Positions 1 through 10,580 of a DNA stretch of 64,000 nucleotides are shown here, one piece after another. Under the pieces are notes generated by a model. That model was not told where the DNA came from. It saw nothing but the letters and a program-made list of their open reading frames with translations, and did not search any database. The position numbers and the translations under genes are program-made. The first letter of the stretch is position 1, and each line of letters opens with the position of its first letter. Location of the stretch: contig CAHIKZ030005404.1 in assembly GCA_903632075.3 (NCBI GenBank), positions 820,001 through 884,000 of the forward strand, written 5' to 3'. This stretch comes from Acanthosepion pharaonis. Taxonomy: Eukaryota > Mollusca > Cephalopoda > Sepiida > Sepiidae.

Positions 1-1606
1 ATTTCCGACCCATTCACTCATTACAATTCGCCCATTCACCATAAAAACTCATCCGTCACCAATCAATCCTCCATGTACCATAATACCGCATTCTCTCAGG
101 GGGGGGACCTACACAGCGCGCCCCGTGATATAAAAATTGGATGATAATAAAAATTTATACATAAATTTTATGGATTATTTACAATGAAAGGGGAGGGGAT
201 GAATCCAAAAACAAAGTAAATATCAAAACAAAGTAAAAATAAACATAACTGATGTTAATAGGACCCGTCCAACCCTTCAAAAAAGAGAGAAGCCGCTGTT
301 TTCTGCCCTTGGACAAAATCAAGAGGCTCTCTCGCTAAGGGAGAAGGAAAAGAGAAAATATAGACAGGCATGGGGAATAAATAAAACTGACCCAGTCGAG
401 ATGAAAGGAAGGCCAAAACAAACTGGGGAGGGGTTGGGAATCTCAACTTGGATCATAACCAAAAATGAGAAAATCTCTACAGCTAAAAAATCTCTCATCT
501 GTATTCCACATATGAACTATTTTCATTGATCATTGATCGTCTGTCGATTTAAACCACTTGATCACACGTGATTCATTTGAGGATTTTTCTCTTATTTAAT
601 TCAACGCTTCATAACGTGTGCTTTCATATTTTCCTTTCTTTCCCACCATTTTGAATGTATTTTAGATAATTTCCCATCAGAAAGAAATTGGCTGATAAAA
701 ATCGATTTTCTCAGTAATCATTTTAGAACCACGTGGTAAAATCAATCCTTGTTCGGTATTTACACCTTTACCAATTGATTACAGTTTAACACAGGGGTTA
801 GAATACTTTTCTTCATGGAAGGCCGTATCATTGTTGGACCTGTACAAAGTGGGCCGCATCAAAATACGAATTTCACGGTGACAGTGTAAATAACAGTCAT
901 ATACGTGCATGTTATTTGTACATTAATTTGCTTACTAGACATAGATAATAAACAGGCTCCACAAATATATGAGAAATTAGTTTCATATTTAATACATTTA
1001 TTACTGTTAACGAAATCTGTGCATCTGATTTTGTTTTGTTTTGACTCCAGTTTGGAGATTAACTATTTGCCCATAACTGCGATTCTAACATATGCTACCC
1101 CCCCCCGGGGGGTCAGGGTGGACCTGGGGACAACAACAATTAAGTGGTCGTTTCACGCTTCTCAAAACCTCCCGATCGGAGACCTTGCTGCCGGATGTAG
1201 TTTATCATTATACCCAGGACGCTGTGCAGCTGAGAAATTCTTACTTAATAAGGATTCAACTTACTCTTTGATGTACGTAAGATCGATAACATATTCAGAT
1301 CTATTAGCTGAAACCTATTTTTTGATTTTGTCAATTAAAAGAAAATAAATATTAAATAGTTTCCATCTTTCCTCCTTTTTTTCCTGTTTGGAATAGATTA
1401 TTATTTTCTACAATATCTACCCACCCCCCCGGAAAAATACCTTCAATTTTAATCGGCTTAAAAAAGGTTTGTTGTGCTCTGCTGGGCCATAAATTCGTCA
1501 GACAAGTCGTGGGTTGTAGCTTGCCCAGACCTGGTCTAATGAATAAAAGACCGTCGTAGATTATTCGGAATATTCTGATATTTAATCTGGACTATTTATT
1601 TATTAG
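1..1606. other. Intron/upstream sequence, no gene seen
   Basis: This lies upstream of the first visible SLCO exon and is presumably intron. It is AT-rich with scattered C/G homopolymers. A stretch at 1030-1098 (TTTTGACTCC... GCCCATAACTGC... ATGCTACCCC) is related to sequences at 22428-22496 and 23658-23708, so it belongs to an interspersed repeat. No exon, RNA gene or intact transposon was recognised. Confidence 0.5.
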
Positions 1607-1867
1607 TGACCAAGGAAATCAGATCAACAAGAAAATCAGAAGTGCACGAAAATGCTTCCCAACAGAAATTAGCCCAAAGTGGATTTGGTACTACAATTAA
1701 AGACTTGCCAATGACGATGTACCTTCTGCTATGGAATCCAAGCTTTCTTTTTGTGACATTCACCTTCACCGCTGAAGCTGCCTTATTAGATGGAATATCG
1801 ACCTTTCTACCAAAATTTCTCGAAAGTCAATACCGACAGAGTCCGTCAAAAGCATCGTTAATAACGG
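1607..1867 (+). CDS. SLCO: OATP/SLCO exon: central cytoplasmic loop and TM7
   Basis: The acceptor is ...TTTATTTATTAG at 1606 and the donor is G|GTAAGT at 1868. The exon completes a codon begun upstream with 2 nt and ends in phase 1. It encodes about 86 residues: a charged, lysine/serine-rich stretch (cytoplasmic loop 3), then a hydrophobic segment MYLLLWNPSFLFVTFTF followed by LLDGISTFLPKFLE, the usual start of TM7 and the loop after it in OATPs. A GTG lies at 1606-1608, but it spans the splice acceptor and is not a start. There is no upstream coding sequence in the window, so this is an internal exon of a gene that starts outside. Confidence 0.9.
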
Positions 1868-1929
1868 GTAAGTCAGACTTTTGCATAAATTCTACTAGAT
1901 TATGATATAAAATAGAGAATATCTATTTG

Positions 1930-2024
1930 ATAAATTCTAAACACTTCAAATATCTCGGTGTACGGATCAGTTATAACAAATTTAGTACCGGAGATAATGA
2001 TATTAAACACAGAATATTGTGTTC
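1930..2024 (+). mobile_element. LINE relic, left piece of a split copy (RTE/I-like)
   Basis: The plus strand reads FKYLGVRISYNKFSTGD followed by IKHRI, part of the region C-terminal to the reverse transcriptase in a LINE family frequent in molluscs. The copy appears to resume at about 2780 (next plus-strand piece), with a minus-strand LINE between. Confidence 0.6.
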
Positions 2025-2720
2025 AACAATATAACATGCTTCTTCTTCTTCTGCAATGTACTGTGTTTCTTCGGGACGTGGGCGATCATGGGTCCCTACA
2101 ACCTTGTAGCCCTTAACTATGTGTGTCCCTTTGCCAAGCTTTCCACTACCTGTTCCACAATCCATTCACAAAAGCTGGTCAAGTAGGTGGCCTGGTGCCT
2201 TACCCTATCCCTTTTCCCTTTGATAATTCCTTCGAGTGTCAAATTCACCAAGCCCTCCTTCCTCGTTATGTGTCCAAAAAATTTCAGCTATTCTGATTCT
2301 AAGTATAAATTTTCTTTTTATTTCTATTTTCTGTAAGACTTCCTCTTTGCTTACTCGATCCATGTTACTCTCAACTTTCTTCTGTAGAAGTAGACTTCTG
2401 TTGCCTCTAGTTTCATCTGCGAGTAGATTGTCCAATATTCATTGCCATATGCAAGAGGTTTTGACATCATATTGCAATTCAGCACCCATTTTTTTGTTTC
2501 TAACGAAACTTTTCTATTTCTTATTCCCCTACTTAACTTTTGGAATGCATCTTTTGCTATTTAAATGCATGTTTGAATTTCGGTGTCGCATTTTCCATCG
2601 TCTGTTAAAACAATTTGTAGATATTTAAACTTCTTTACTTGTTTTATATTGACATCCCCAATTTGTAATTCGCATCTTGGTCTTTTGCTGACAACCATGC
2701 ATTCCCTTCTTACAGTTGAA
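2025..2720 (-). mobile_element. LINE 3' end relic, minus strand (RTE/I-like, C-terminal region)
   Basis: Read on the minus strand from about 2700 to 2025, broken frames give in order KFKYL..VLTDDGKCDTEI, IAKDAFQKLS.G.RNRKVSLETKKWVLNC, LEATEVYFYRRKLRVTWIE, LKFFGHITRKEGL.NLTLEG, IIKGKRDRVRHQATYL and LRATRLWGPMIAHV. That is the typical C-terminal succession of a LINE polyprotein (FLGHIMRKEGLENLTLTG...GKRSRGRQR...TYL...LWRAMI). Stops and frameshifts are frequent. It ends on this strand in an AGAAGAAGAAGAAG tail near 2045, consistent with a LINE 3' simple-repeat tail. Confidence 0.8.
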
Positions 2721-2779
2721 CACTAGTCAAGTTCTTAAATAGCCTAGCCAGCTGTAAACTTACATATGGATGTCATTTA

Positions 2780-2905
2780 AAAATAAGTAAATTCAACACA
2801 TGATAAGTTGTGCAAGTGGTAGTTTTCTCCAACACTGCAAGATTTTGCAAAACCAAAATGTTGCCATGAAAACTGGAATCATATTCTTAACCCTTCGTTT
2901 TCCCC
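2780..2905 (+). mobile_element. LINE relic, right piece of the split copy
   Basis: The plus strand reads IQHMISCASGSFLQHCKIL then QNQNVAMKTGIIFLTL, matching the family pattern 'eInhRIg.A.GSF.qHRkiL.NQnvamKTRi'. The first few residues repeat the end of the 1930-2024 piece. This suggests a target-site duplication around the intervening minus-strand LINE. Confidence 0.65.
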
Positions 2906-2929
2906 GTGGGGTGTTTAGAAACGACACAA

Positions 2930-3258
2930 TTTTTTTGCTAACCTCTCACGACCTACTCTCTGACAAAAAATATCGCATCCGTTTTGCCAGATCTACCGCT
3001 GATGTTCTAACGGCCATCGCTGAATATGTATATCAAGCTCTTGATAATAACGGCAAAGCTCGAGCTGTGGCCTAAGATATCTTGAAGGCGTTTATCAGTG
3101 TTTGACACACTGGTCTTCTACGTAAGCTCCAGCACTACGGTATTACTGTACGATTGTTTGACTAAATAAAATCGTTCTTATCAAATCGGGAAATGAAGGT
3201 CGTTTTGAATGGACTCGCTTCCAGATCCTTTCACACGAACGTGGTTGTCCCCCAAGGT
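2930..3258 (+). mobile_element. Jockey/CR1-like LINE reverse transcriptase, fingers and palm (5' part)
   Basis: Reading frames give LLSDKKYRIRFARSTADVL, then a degraded DIS/KAF equivalent (DILKAF), GLLRKLQHYGI, IKSFLSNREMKVVLNGL and VVVPQG. This is the ordered set of non-LTR reverse transcriptase motifs 2-4 (ARSTAD, DiskAFD, vPQGS). It breaks at 3258 right after the PQG motif, and the following motif (SILG...) is found 354 bp later at 3614. Confidence 0.85.
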
Positions 3259-3613
3259 GTTAAATAATAGTTTAGTAGACTATTATTTTTTAAGAGGAAG
3301 TGTATCTCTGCTCTAATTTCCCGAGGTTTATCATGGGATCAGATACAAGCCATATGGGATGTTAATTTTGACTGGCTGAGCTAGTGTGGGAAAGAAGAAA
3401 GGTTTCAGTGAGTCAAACAATGAGAACGTGTTCTCTTTCGTGTTTGAAATGGTTCCCTTGTGGAACGAAACCCCATTAGATAGTGAATGTCGACATTAAT
3501 AGAACAGAAATTAAAATTCAATGTGATGGAGTTCTTTCATTGCCAAACTAAAACGATTGGCTATCACCAGCCGATTAAAAAGCCGCGCTGAGATCATTCA
3601 CTGCTGTCAATAT
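3259..3613. mobile_element. Unidentified ~355-bp insertion splitting the LINE RT
   Basis: The RT reading VVVPQG stops at 3258 and SILGSTPFLILINDLPD resumes at about 3614, so these bases are an insert (or a rearranged block). CAAGG at the left edge and CAAAGG at the right edge could be a degraded target duplication. The left end carries a perfect short inverted repeat, AATAATAGT...ACTATTATT (3265-3291). No coding or tRNA-like sequence was recognised in it. Confidence 0.6.
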
Positions 3614-4625
3614 GCAACAAAGGCTCTATTCTAGGTTCTACGCCGTTTCTGATCTTAATAAATGATCTTCCTGATGTCATCAGTTGTCAAATAGGCATTT
3701 ATGCTGATGACACTACCGTTTCCTCCTGTCTCAATAGCAAATCCGTCAGAACTGACAACGTTAGCCTGGCCGCTGCTCTTGAAAAGAACCTCCAATCAAT
3801 GTTTAACTGAGGCAGGGTATGGCTCGTAAATTTTAATGCCTCCAAAACTAAACTGCTCACATTTAACCACCATAGAGAAACCTTCCTGTCCACTATCAGC
3901 ATGGCTGATGCTAGACTCCTGGAGCGCAATACACTGCGCCTTCTTGGGCTCACTTTTTCAACTGACATGAAGTGGAACAGCTACATCAAATCATCTGCTG
4001 CATCTACTGCAAGAAAAGTTGGGTCACTATGTTGTATCAGAGGATCTTTCTCGTCAGAGTCCATCTTATACATTTACAAATCTACCATTCGTCCGTGCAT
4101 TGAACATTGTTGCCATACCTGGCCAGGTGCTCCTACTATTTATCTCAAAGGTTCTTGACTAAATCCAAAGAAGGATCTGCAATGTAACTTATCCCGAATT
4201 AACATCTCGGCTTTAACTTTCTCACCGACGTGGTTTTGCTCTGTCTTTTCTACAAATATTTTCATGGCTACTGCTCTGACGAGCTATTTCCCTAGTGCCC
4301 GGACAACGTGGGTTTAAGCGTGCTACTTGATTGGCATTTAGGTCCCACCCTTTTACTGTTGAAATGGTTAAATATAACCGCCGCTTTTACTCCAACAGTT
4401 TCTTTTCTAACATTTCTCGTTTGTGGAACTACCTTCCGTTTCATGCTTCCCTGATAACTACAATCTTCAAAAATTTAAATGCAACGTCAGTGGCCATCTT
4501 CTATCTTCTTGAAACCCGTTCAGCTTTTATCCTTTCCTCAGTCCTCCTATACCTAGTCTTTTCTCTCACTCTCTGTAACCCCCTGCGTGTTAGTGGCATT
4601 CCCAGCTTACTTGGGGTGAAATGAT
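3614..4625 (+). mobile_element. Jockey/CR1-like LINE, 3' part with YADDT motif
   Basis: The reading gives SILGSTPFLILINDLPD, IGIYADDTTVSSCLN (the catalytic palm YADD), VNFNASKTKLLTFNHH, LRLLGLTFSTDMKWNSYI, LYIYKSTIRPCIEHCC and W.GAP, then the C-terminal end FYSNSFFSNISRLWNYLP and LQKFKCNV. Stop codons interrupt it, so it is a pseudogene copy. It ends near GCTTACTTGGGGTGAAATGA followed by an A-rich tail. The same 3' end recurs in at least six other places in this window. Confidence 0.88.
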
Positions 4626-4639
4626 TTAAAAAAATACCA

Positions 4640-5240
4640 AGTCAATTGCTCATTCTGCTGCAAAGAAATTTCTGTGTCGTGCCAAAACATTTTTCTTGTC
4701 AGAATCCATTTTGCATATTTATAAATCTACCATTCGTCCGTGTATTGAATACTGTTGCCATTTCTGGTCTGGTACTTCTATTGTGCATCTCGAGATTCTT
4801 GACTAAATCCAGAGAAGAGTCTACAATATAATCGATCCTGACCAGGCATCGCGTCTCCAGTCACTTTCTCATCGACGTAACGTGGCTATTCTCTGTTCTA
4901 CAAATATTTTCATGGTAAATGCTCGGACAAGCTTTTTTTCCCCTGGTGTCTCGACTACATTAATTTAAGCGTGCTACTAACTTGGCATCTATGTCTCATC
5001 GTTTTATTATTGGACTAACTAGATGCAACTTGTCATTTCTTTCTTGCTTCCCTGATAACTAAAATTTTCAAAAATTTAAATGCAACGTCAATCACCATCT
5101 TCTGTCTTTTCTTTTTTGCCTGTTCTTTTTTTCCCTTTCCTCAACCCCTTCCCATTTTTAATATTCTCATTCACTTTCACTCCATGTATGCCCCTGCGTT
5201 CTTGTCGCCTTGCTTCCGGCGAAACAATTAAAAAAAAACA
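4640..5240 (+). mobile_element. Second LINE 3' fragment of the same family, head-to-tail
   Basis: Directly after the first LINE copy, frames give FLSCQNPFCIF/ IYKSTIRPCIEYCCH equivalents (NLPFVRVLNTVAISGLV in a shifted frame), IFMVNAR, LKNLNATSITIFCLF and the 3' end CRLASGETIKKKQ. It begins inside the YIYKSTIRP region and is 5'-truncated relative to the preceding copy. Confidence 0.75.
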
Positions 5241-5379
5241 ACATCATACTCCAGTCGATACTGAAAATATTTGTCTCAAAAAATTATTCTTCTAATAACT
5301 TTCTTTCGTTAGGTCAGTAAATATATTTTTTAAATACTCGTTACTATATTAAAATATTTTAAGAAATATGTCGGATTAT

Positions 5380-5382
5380 AAC

Positions 5383-5423
<41 letters not shown>
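5380..5423. repeat. (TA)n(GA)n compound microsatellite
   Basis: A short TA run at about 5382-5400 is followed by a GA run to 5423. Confidence 0.9.
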
Positions 5424-5588
5424 TGAGAGAGGTTTTGAACAATAAAAATATTAAAAAATTAAAATTCTCAGATACACTGGGTTATATATTAATATTTTTC
5501 GTTTTATTATTTCAATTAGGTTCCTCAACTAGTTTCATCATCAAGAGAAAATAAATTTTTGTTTGTTAGTAGCAGTAAACTACAAAAA

Positions 5589-5642
<54 letters not shown>
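5589..5642. repeat. (AT)n microsatellite
   Basis: An uninterrupted run of AT of about 53 bp, followed directly by a minus-strand copy of the GTGCTATCG repeat family. Confidence 0.95.
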
Positions 5643-5645
<3 letters not shown>

Positions 5646-5700
5646 TGAATATAGATAATATCCAACGTCGATAGCACCACTGGAGTTTTATGTTTCATAT
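5643..5700 (-). repeat. Copy of the GTGCTATCG-type interspersed repeat
   Basis: On the minus strand it reads AAACTCCAGTGGTGCTATCG then ACGTTGGATATTATCTATATTCAC. The same string in slightly different form occurs at 6160-6215 (+), 12600-12650 (+) and 43195-43235 (-). All but the 43.2-kb copy lie close to an (AT)n tract or TATA-rich sequence. Confidence 0.7.
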
Positions 5701-6160
5701 TATTTTTTATATATATTATGCGAATATAAAAAAATAATATGTCGGGACTGTATATATTTTATGTGTCAGGAGCCAAGCTTTGTACAACGCTTTGTTTCAA
5801 ACACATTATATATGACTATATATATAATGTGTTTGAAAACAAGCGACTTATTATTTTTATATATTATATTTCCACCCTGTGTTCTCGTATAAGTTAAATA
5901 GGGTATTTTATGTAAAAAAGAGAGTTATTCCCCTTGATATAGTGTTTACTTTCGAATCCAACTTATAATAATTTTTTAATTTTTATTTTTTAATTCTTTG
6001 CCTTTCGAACTTAATTTGATTGATATAAATTATTAATAGTTAATTCTAATATTTTACGCAACAACAATTAAATAAACAAGTTTTAACACACAATTTGGAA
6101 TCATCACCACGAGAACGCGAACTAGATAACGGTCAGATTATATTTGCAACAACTGCAAGA
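5700..6160. other. AT-rich intron sequence
   Basis: No gene seen. It contains an inverted repeat: ACACATTATATATGAC at about 5802-5817 faces TATATATAATGTGTTTGAAA at 5820-5839, with CAAACACA/TGTGTTTG arms. It may be part of the same repeat family that flanks it on both sides in opposite orientation (5643-5700 minus, 6160-6215 plus). Confidence 0.45.
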
Positions 6161-6215
6161 AACTCCGAGTCGTGCTATCGACGTTGGATATTATGTATAT
6201 TCACGAATATATACT
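6150..6215 (+). repeat. Copy of the GTGCTATCG-type interspersed repeat
   Basis: Reads AACTGCAAGAAACTCCGAGT CGTGCTATCG ACGTTGGATATTATGTATATTCACG. With the minus-strand copy at 5643-5700 it forms a ~0.5-kb inverted pair. Confidence 0.7.
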
Positions 6216-6460
6216 TATAGTTCTGTTTTAGAATAGTAAGCACTGTATTTGTAACACCTGAGAAAGAAATATATTTATAGGTACATGCAAGTATATGTGC
6301 GTGTATGCAGATTTATTCTCCTACCCAGTAACGAGTAATCAACTAACTAAAAAAGTGCTCAATACAAAAGTAGAGCTGATCTAATCAAACCTAGAGAGCC
6401 AGACAAACCTACCAAGGTTTCACCTAAACGGGCCGTCAGAGAAAGCTGGCTCTTTCCTGA

Positions 6461-6463
<3 letters not shown>

Positions 6464-6527
<64 letters not shown>
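6464..6527. repeat. (AT)n microsatellite
   Basis: An uninterrupted AT run of about 62 bp. Confidence 0.95.
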
Positions 6528-6529
<2 letters not shown>

Positions 6530-6559
6530 TAATATAAATAATAAAAACAAAAACAGTTA

Positions 6560-6680
6560 GTTACTTTGTTTTTACTTTGATAAAGTCCACATTGGACGAA
6601 ACGCGTCTGCAATTACCAGTTTTCCTATTGTCATTTTTACTCATAAATATTGTCTTCTGTACTGGTTAAATCGGAGAAAT

Positions 6681-6685
<5 letters not shown>
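6560..6685 (+). repeat. PLE-type repeat with a hammerhead-like core
   Basis: CTTTGATAAAGTCCACATTG is followed by GACGAAACGCGTC (6575-6607). It has a GTCC/GGAC stem, then GAAAC and GCGTC, as in a hammerhead ribozyme core, but the CUGAUGA box is degraded to UUGAUAAA. A related string ending CGAAACGCGTC is at 8033-8066. An (AT)n tract follows at 6686-6729. Confidence 0.5.
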
Positions 6686-6734
<49 letters not shown>

Positions 6735-6745
6735 GAGAGAGAGAG
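6686..6745. repeat. (AT)n then (GA)n microsatellite
   Basis: An AT run to about 6729 followed by a short GA run. Confidence 0.95.
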
Positions 6746-7090
6746 TCGTTTTAGCTCAGATCCTGAGTCTCTGTAGGTTTTCTTCTAATCTTTCTACAAA
6801 ATTCAATAATAAGAAACATCCTCTTGTTGACTGAATTTCCTTTTTCCGATATCACGTAACTGCCTCTGTTTCATGCTTAAAAGACGAAATACAGGGGAAT
6901 TAAAACAGAAACAATTAAACTCTTGCAAAATTATTAGTCAAACCTAAACGTGTCATAGTGTTATCACCCTACGATAAATAGCCAGAAAATTAAACAGCGA
7001 CTCTGTTTTTATTGCGTATGAGATAGGCTTTCATTGCTTTTCACCCCAACTCTACTGATATTTTTCATCTTATGTGTTTGCTTATCTTAG

Positions 7091-7289
7091 GTTGCATTGC
7101 AGTGCCTGGAGCTACAGGAGGTCAGTTCATTGGTGGTTACGTGTGCAAAAAATTTGACCTGAAAATTACGGAAATGACCAAATTGGCTTTGGCTGGATTC
7201 GTGGTGTCCTTGCTGACGTGGGGTGTTGTTTGGGTCGGCTGCGAGAAACATTCAATAGCTGGAGTCTCTCATAATTACCAAGATTACAG
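7091..7289 (+). CDS. SLCO: OATP/SLCO exon: TM8-TM9 region with the PGA/GG signature
   Basis: The acceptor is CTTATCTTAG at 7090 and the donor is CAG|GTTTAA at 7290. Phases 1 in and 2 out fit the neighbouring exons. The peptide contains VPGATGGQFIGGYVCKKF, the equivalent of the conserved OATP stretch in which a small-residue-rich helix leads to a cytoplasmic GG-Y-KKF loop. A hydrophobic helix LALAGFVVSLLTWGVVWVGC follows, and then the start of the extracellular loop (HSIAGVSHNYQDY), matching the usual 'aGv...Y' stretch just before the Kazal-like domain. The preceding intron (1868-7090) carries nested LINE relics and three long (AT)n tracts. Confidence 0.92.
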
Positions 7290-7379
7290 GTTTAATTCTC
7301 TCTTTCATTTTTACTTTCACTTTCACTTTTCCCTCAAATCTTATCCACTCTTCTATTTCTTGTTTTTGATAACTAAATA

Positions 7380-8030
7380 TTAAATAAATAAACAATAATT
7401 AAATAATTAATTAAAAATAAATTTCTCGTATTTGGCGAGCTTCAGAGAGAATTATTTATTATGAATTTATCGAATCTGAACAAGCTTTTCGTTATGCTAC
7501 AGGGAGTAAATATCTAGTTTGGATATTGAATTGGAAAAGAAAAGAGTTTTTATGAGCATGGAAGTTAGCAGTAATTTTGCTGCGTAACAATGCTCACTCT
7601 CATATTGAAAACGCAATAAGCTATCGTGTAGTTACAGGAGGGGGGTTAATTCTTCTTCATGCAACGTCTTCTTCAAATCTGTCACCTTCAGGCAGACATT
7701 CTTTCATTCCGTTTCTTGCCTGGTCAGCAGTTCCAAATACTTCATGAAATTAAAAAGTATCCTGAACAATTTACTGAATCAAAACCAGAATCGTTCTTTA
7801 TAATGTTACATTGTTCGATGTATTGAAAGTCAAATATCTTGCAAGTCAGCATTGTAAGTTAGAAGTGTTGCAAGGCATTAAATTGCATCATTTAAGGTCC
7901 TCCATAGTTTATTTTGACTTTGCCAATTAACCTAAAGAATATTTATAAGTGTTTGCAAATTTGAAAATTTTGAAAACCTAACGATATTTTTTAGTTTAAA
8001 ATACATGTTGCAAAATAAAATCCTTACACC
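7380..8030. other. Intron sequence, nothing recognised
   Basis: AT-rich, with no ORF of interest and no transposon hallmark seen before the CGAAACGCGTC motif at 8033-8066. Confidence 0.5.
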
Positions 8031-8242
8031 TGCCTTGATAATATCCATCAGAAAACGAAACGCGTCTTTAAGGAAATCTTTAGTTATATTGTCTTTTTAC
8101 ATATATTTTTATTTATATCTGAATTTTTACACGCACGTACACACACAGAGATACAGATACACACACACACTGTTTAACATAAAAATTAGACGTGTGTCTA
8201 CTATGATAACGTTTGAAGTAATATATATAGTGTTTGATATTC

Positions 8243-8245
<3 letters not shown>

Positions 8246-8313
<68 letters not shown>
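8246..8313. repeat. (AT)n microsatellite
   Basis: An uninterrupted AT run of about 65 bp. The flank GTGTTTGATATTCATTA is repeated at the next long AT tract (8640-8706), so the two tracts probably belong to duplicated repeat copies. Confidence 0.95.
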
Positions 8314-8316
<3 letters not shown>

Positions 8317-8638
8317 GCTGACTAAGCTCTTTAGTGTTATAGAACACGATTGGTCTAGGAGATGGAAAACTCTTACACGAAATGCCTGAGGTCTATTGTC
8401 TGCTTCGTCTGTGGCATTTATTTGCACCGACTGAGTGTATCAATAGTTCTGAAAAGTGTGGATGGTTCTGCAAAAGCCTTCACTACTTTAATCAAATCAC
8501 TTGTGTGGGTTTTCTGGCGGTTTACCTTGATTCGACCGTATCGCCCAAAATTTCATAACTGAATCAAGCTGTCAGATCCTCATACGTCGAAACCGACGGG
8601 AGAGTCCATTATTATTATATATATAGTGTTTGATATTC

Positions 8639-8639
<1 letters not shown>

Positions 8640-8706
<67 letters not shown>
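8640..8706. repeat. (AT)n microsatellite
   Basis: An uninterrupted AT run of about 66 bp, with the same left flank (ATAGTGTTTGATATTCATTA) as the tract at 8246. Confidence 0.95.
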
Positions 8707-8709
<3 letters not shown>

Positions 8710-8774
8710 AAATATATACGGAAAAAACAAACAAAAATCCTAATATGCAATTATGCTGTTTTAATGTTAATATA

Positions 8775-8825
8775 ATGTCAACGTCGAACGTTTCGGTCTA
8801 ATAGACCATCTTCAGGACATGTTCA
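8775..8825 (-). repeat. Hammerhead-like motif (minus strand)
   Basis: On the minus strand: CTGAAGA, one extra T, stem GGTC/GACC closed by a TATTA loop, GAAAC, then GTTCGACGTTGAC. It fits CUGANGA-stem II-GAAA except for the extra base after the A9 position. Motifs of this layout recur at 11981-12013, 36097-36129 and 38724-38756. Confidence 0.5.
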
Positions 8826-9159
8826 TAAAACATAATTAACATAGACCATATTCAATTCAACATGAAAAAGACGATGGACGTGATCATATTTGAAAAAGAC
8901 GACGACGTGATCATATTTAAACGGAACAATAAAAGATTTCAGTTATCTGTTTGGATTGGTCTTGCTCTTATGTCCATCGTCAATAGTAGGTTTGAGTAGA
9001 CCTATTTAATACGACATAGGCTACAATGTTGCATTTTGATTTAGAGATTGAATGAAAATATTGTTAAGTCAAATATACTGTCTATATACAAGTTACATAT
9101 CTCTAACCAGTTTCACCCATCTATATAGATATATCTTATCTTACTTATTATAAAACGCA

Positions 9160-9162
<3 letters not shown>

Positions 9163-9221
<59 letters not shown>
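9163..9221. repeat. (TG)n microsatellite inside the Helitron 5' end
   Basis: A TG run of about 57 bp. Confidence 0.95.
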
Positions 9222-9223
<2 letters not shown>

Positions 9224-9530
9224 CGTTTATATATTGGATCGGATTTCCTACATTTTTCAACCGATTTCAAAAAAATTTCACAGGACTACATAAAATTACC
9301 TTGTGGTGGTTCTAACAGCGCCAAAAATGGGAAAAAATATAATTGTTTTTGCATAAAATCAATTTGAAAACACGATTAAGAGACAACGTGAAAATGGAAG
9401 GGGGACAACTCACATCGGGTCGTTTGTGTGTGTGGGTTACTTTAAAATTTATGGGAGCGGATTTCCTATATTTTTCAGCCGATAAAACAAAACTTCACTT
9501 TTTTTTTTTTTTTTGGCATTACAAACAACG

Positions 9531-10580
9531 AGTGGAAAATATATTCAAATCAGAATTCTAATTAGGAATCACCACAAGCAAAATATGCAATTTTTTTTAC
9601 TGTATTCAATAAGTAAAAATCATAAATTGTAAAACTAAAACATTACAGAAAGGCTACCTACATTTTTCAACCGATTTCAACAAAACTTCACTTTTTTTTG
9701 GCATGTAGTGTTTCTTATTGTCTTGCACACTTTTTTCTTTATTTTTACATTCAGAATGCTTTAAAAATTCCATTTACAAGACAATTGTTTATAATAAAAT
9801 TCTCTTCAATCAGTAGACTCATAACGATTGAAAACAATGTTTTTGTTTGAGTTTGGGTTTGACCAATTCGTAAAAAATAAAAAAAATAAAAAAAAAATAA
9901 CTAATTAAGACATGCGTGTCCGTCAACCTTAAACATTAATCTAACGATCTCTACTGATTGTACGAATACAAACATCGGAATAAATTCTTTATCTTTAGGG
10001 AAAGATAATGAAATCTAAACATACACAAGTTCTAACTAAAAATAATAACGGAACGGGAAACTACTTTAAATACACATGGTGTCCAATTTTTTTACTGTAT
10101 TCAATAAGTAAAAAATCATAAATTATAAAAGATTATTATTACAGAAAGGCTACTAAATGAATAAGATTTTGTTAGATCATAATTAATAAACCCAAATAAA
10201 GATAATATTTTTGTATTAGAAACAACGAGTGGAAAATATATTCAAATCAGAATTTAATTAGGAATCACCACAAGCAAAATATGCAATTTTTTTTTTACTG
10301 TATTCAATAAGTAAAAATCATAAATTGTAAAACTAAAACATTACAGAAAGGCTACCTACATTTTTCAACCGATTTCAACAAAACTTCACTTTTTTTTTTT
10401 TTTTTTTGGCATGTAGTGTTTCTTATTGTCTTGCACATTTTTTTTTTTTTTATTTTTACATTCAGAATGCTTTAAAATTCCATTTACAAGACAATTGTTT
10501 ATAATAAAATTCTATTCAATCGGTAGAGACTCATAACGATTGAAAATAATGTTTTTGTTTGAGTTTGGGTTTGACCAAAC
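9531..10580 (+). repeat. Internal direct repeat of the Helitron
   Basis: Segment 9531-9870 (GTGGAAAATATATTCAAATC ... CTACATTTTTCAACCGATTT ... TTGTTTGAGTTTGGGTTTGA) recurs almost unchanged at 10225-10580, a spacing of about 690 bp. A third partial copy (TTTACTGTATTCAATAAGTA ... ACAGAAAGGCTAC) is at 10088-10152. Poly-T tracts differ in length between copies. Confidence 0.9.

Noticed and set aside
905..1348. 147-codon plus-strand frame upstream of the first SLCO exon as an extra exon
   Set aside because: It overlaps an interspersed repeat (1030-1098), has no OATP-like sequence and its frame and edges do not fit a splice into 1607.
6359..6550. Frames made of IYIYIY repeats (also near 8113-8427, 10756-11006, 46823-47001)
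   Set aside because: They are translations of (AT)n microsatellites.
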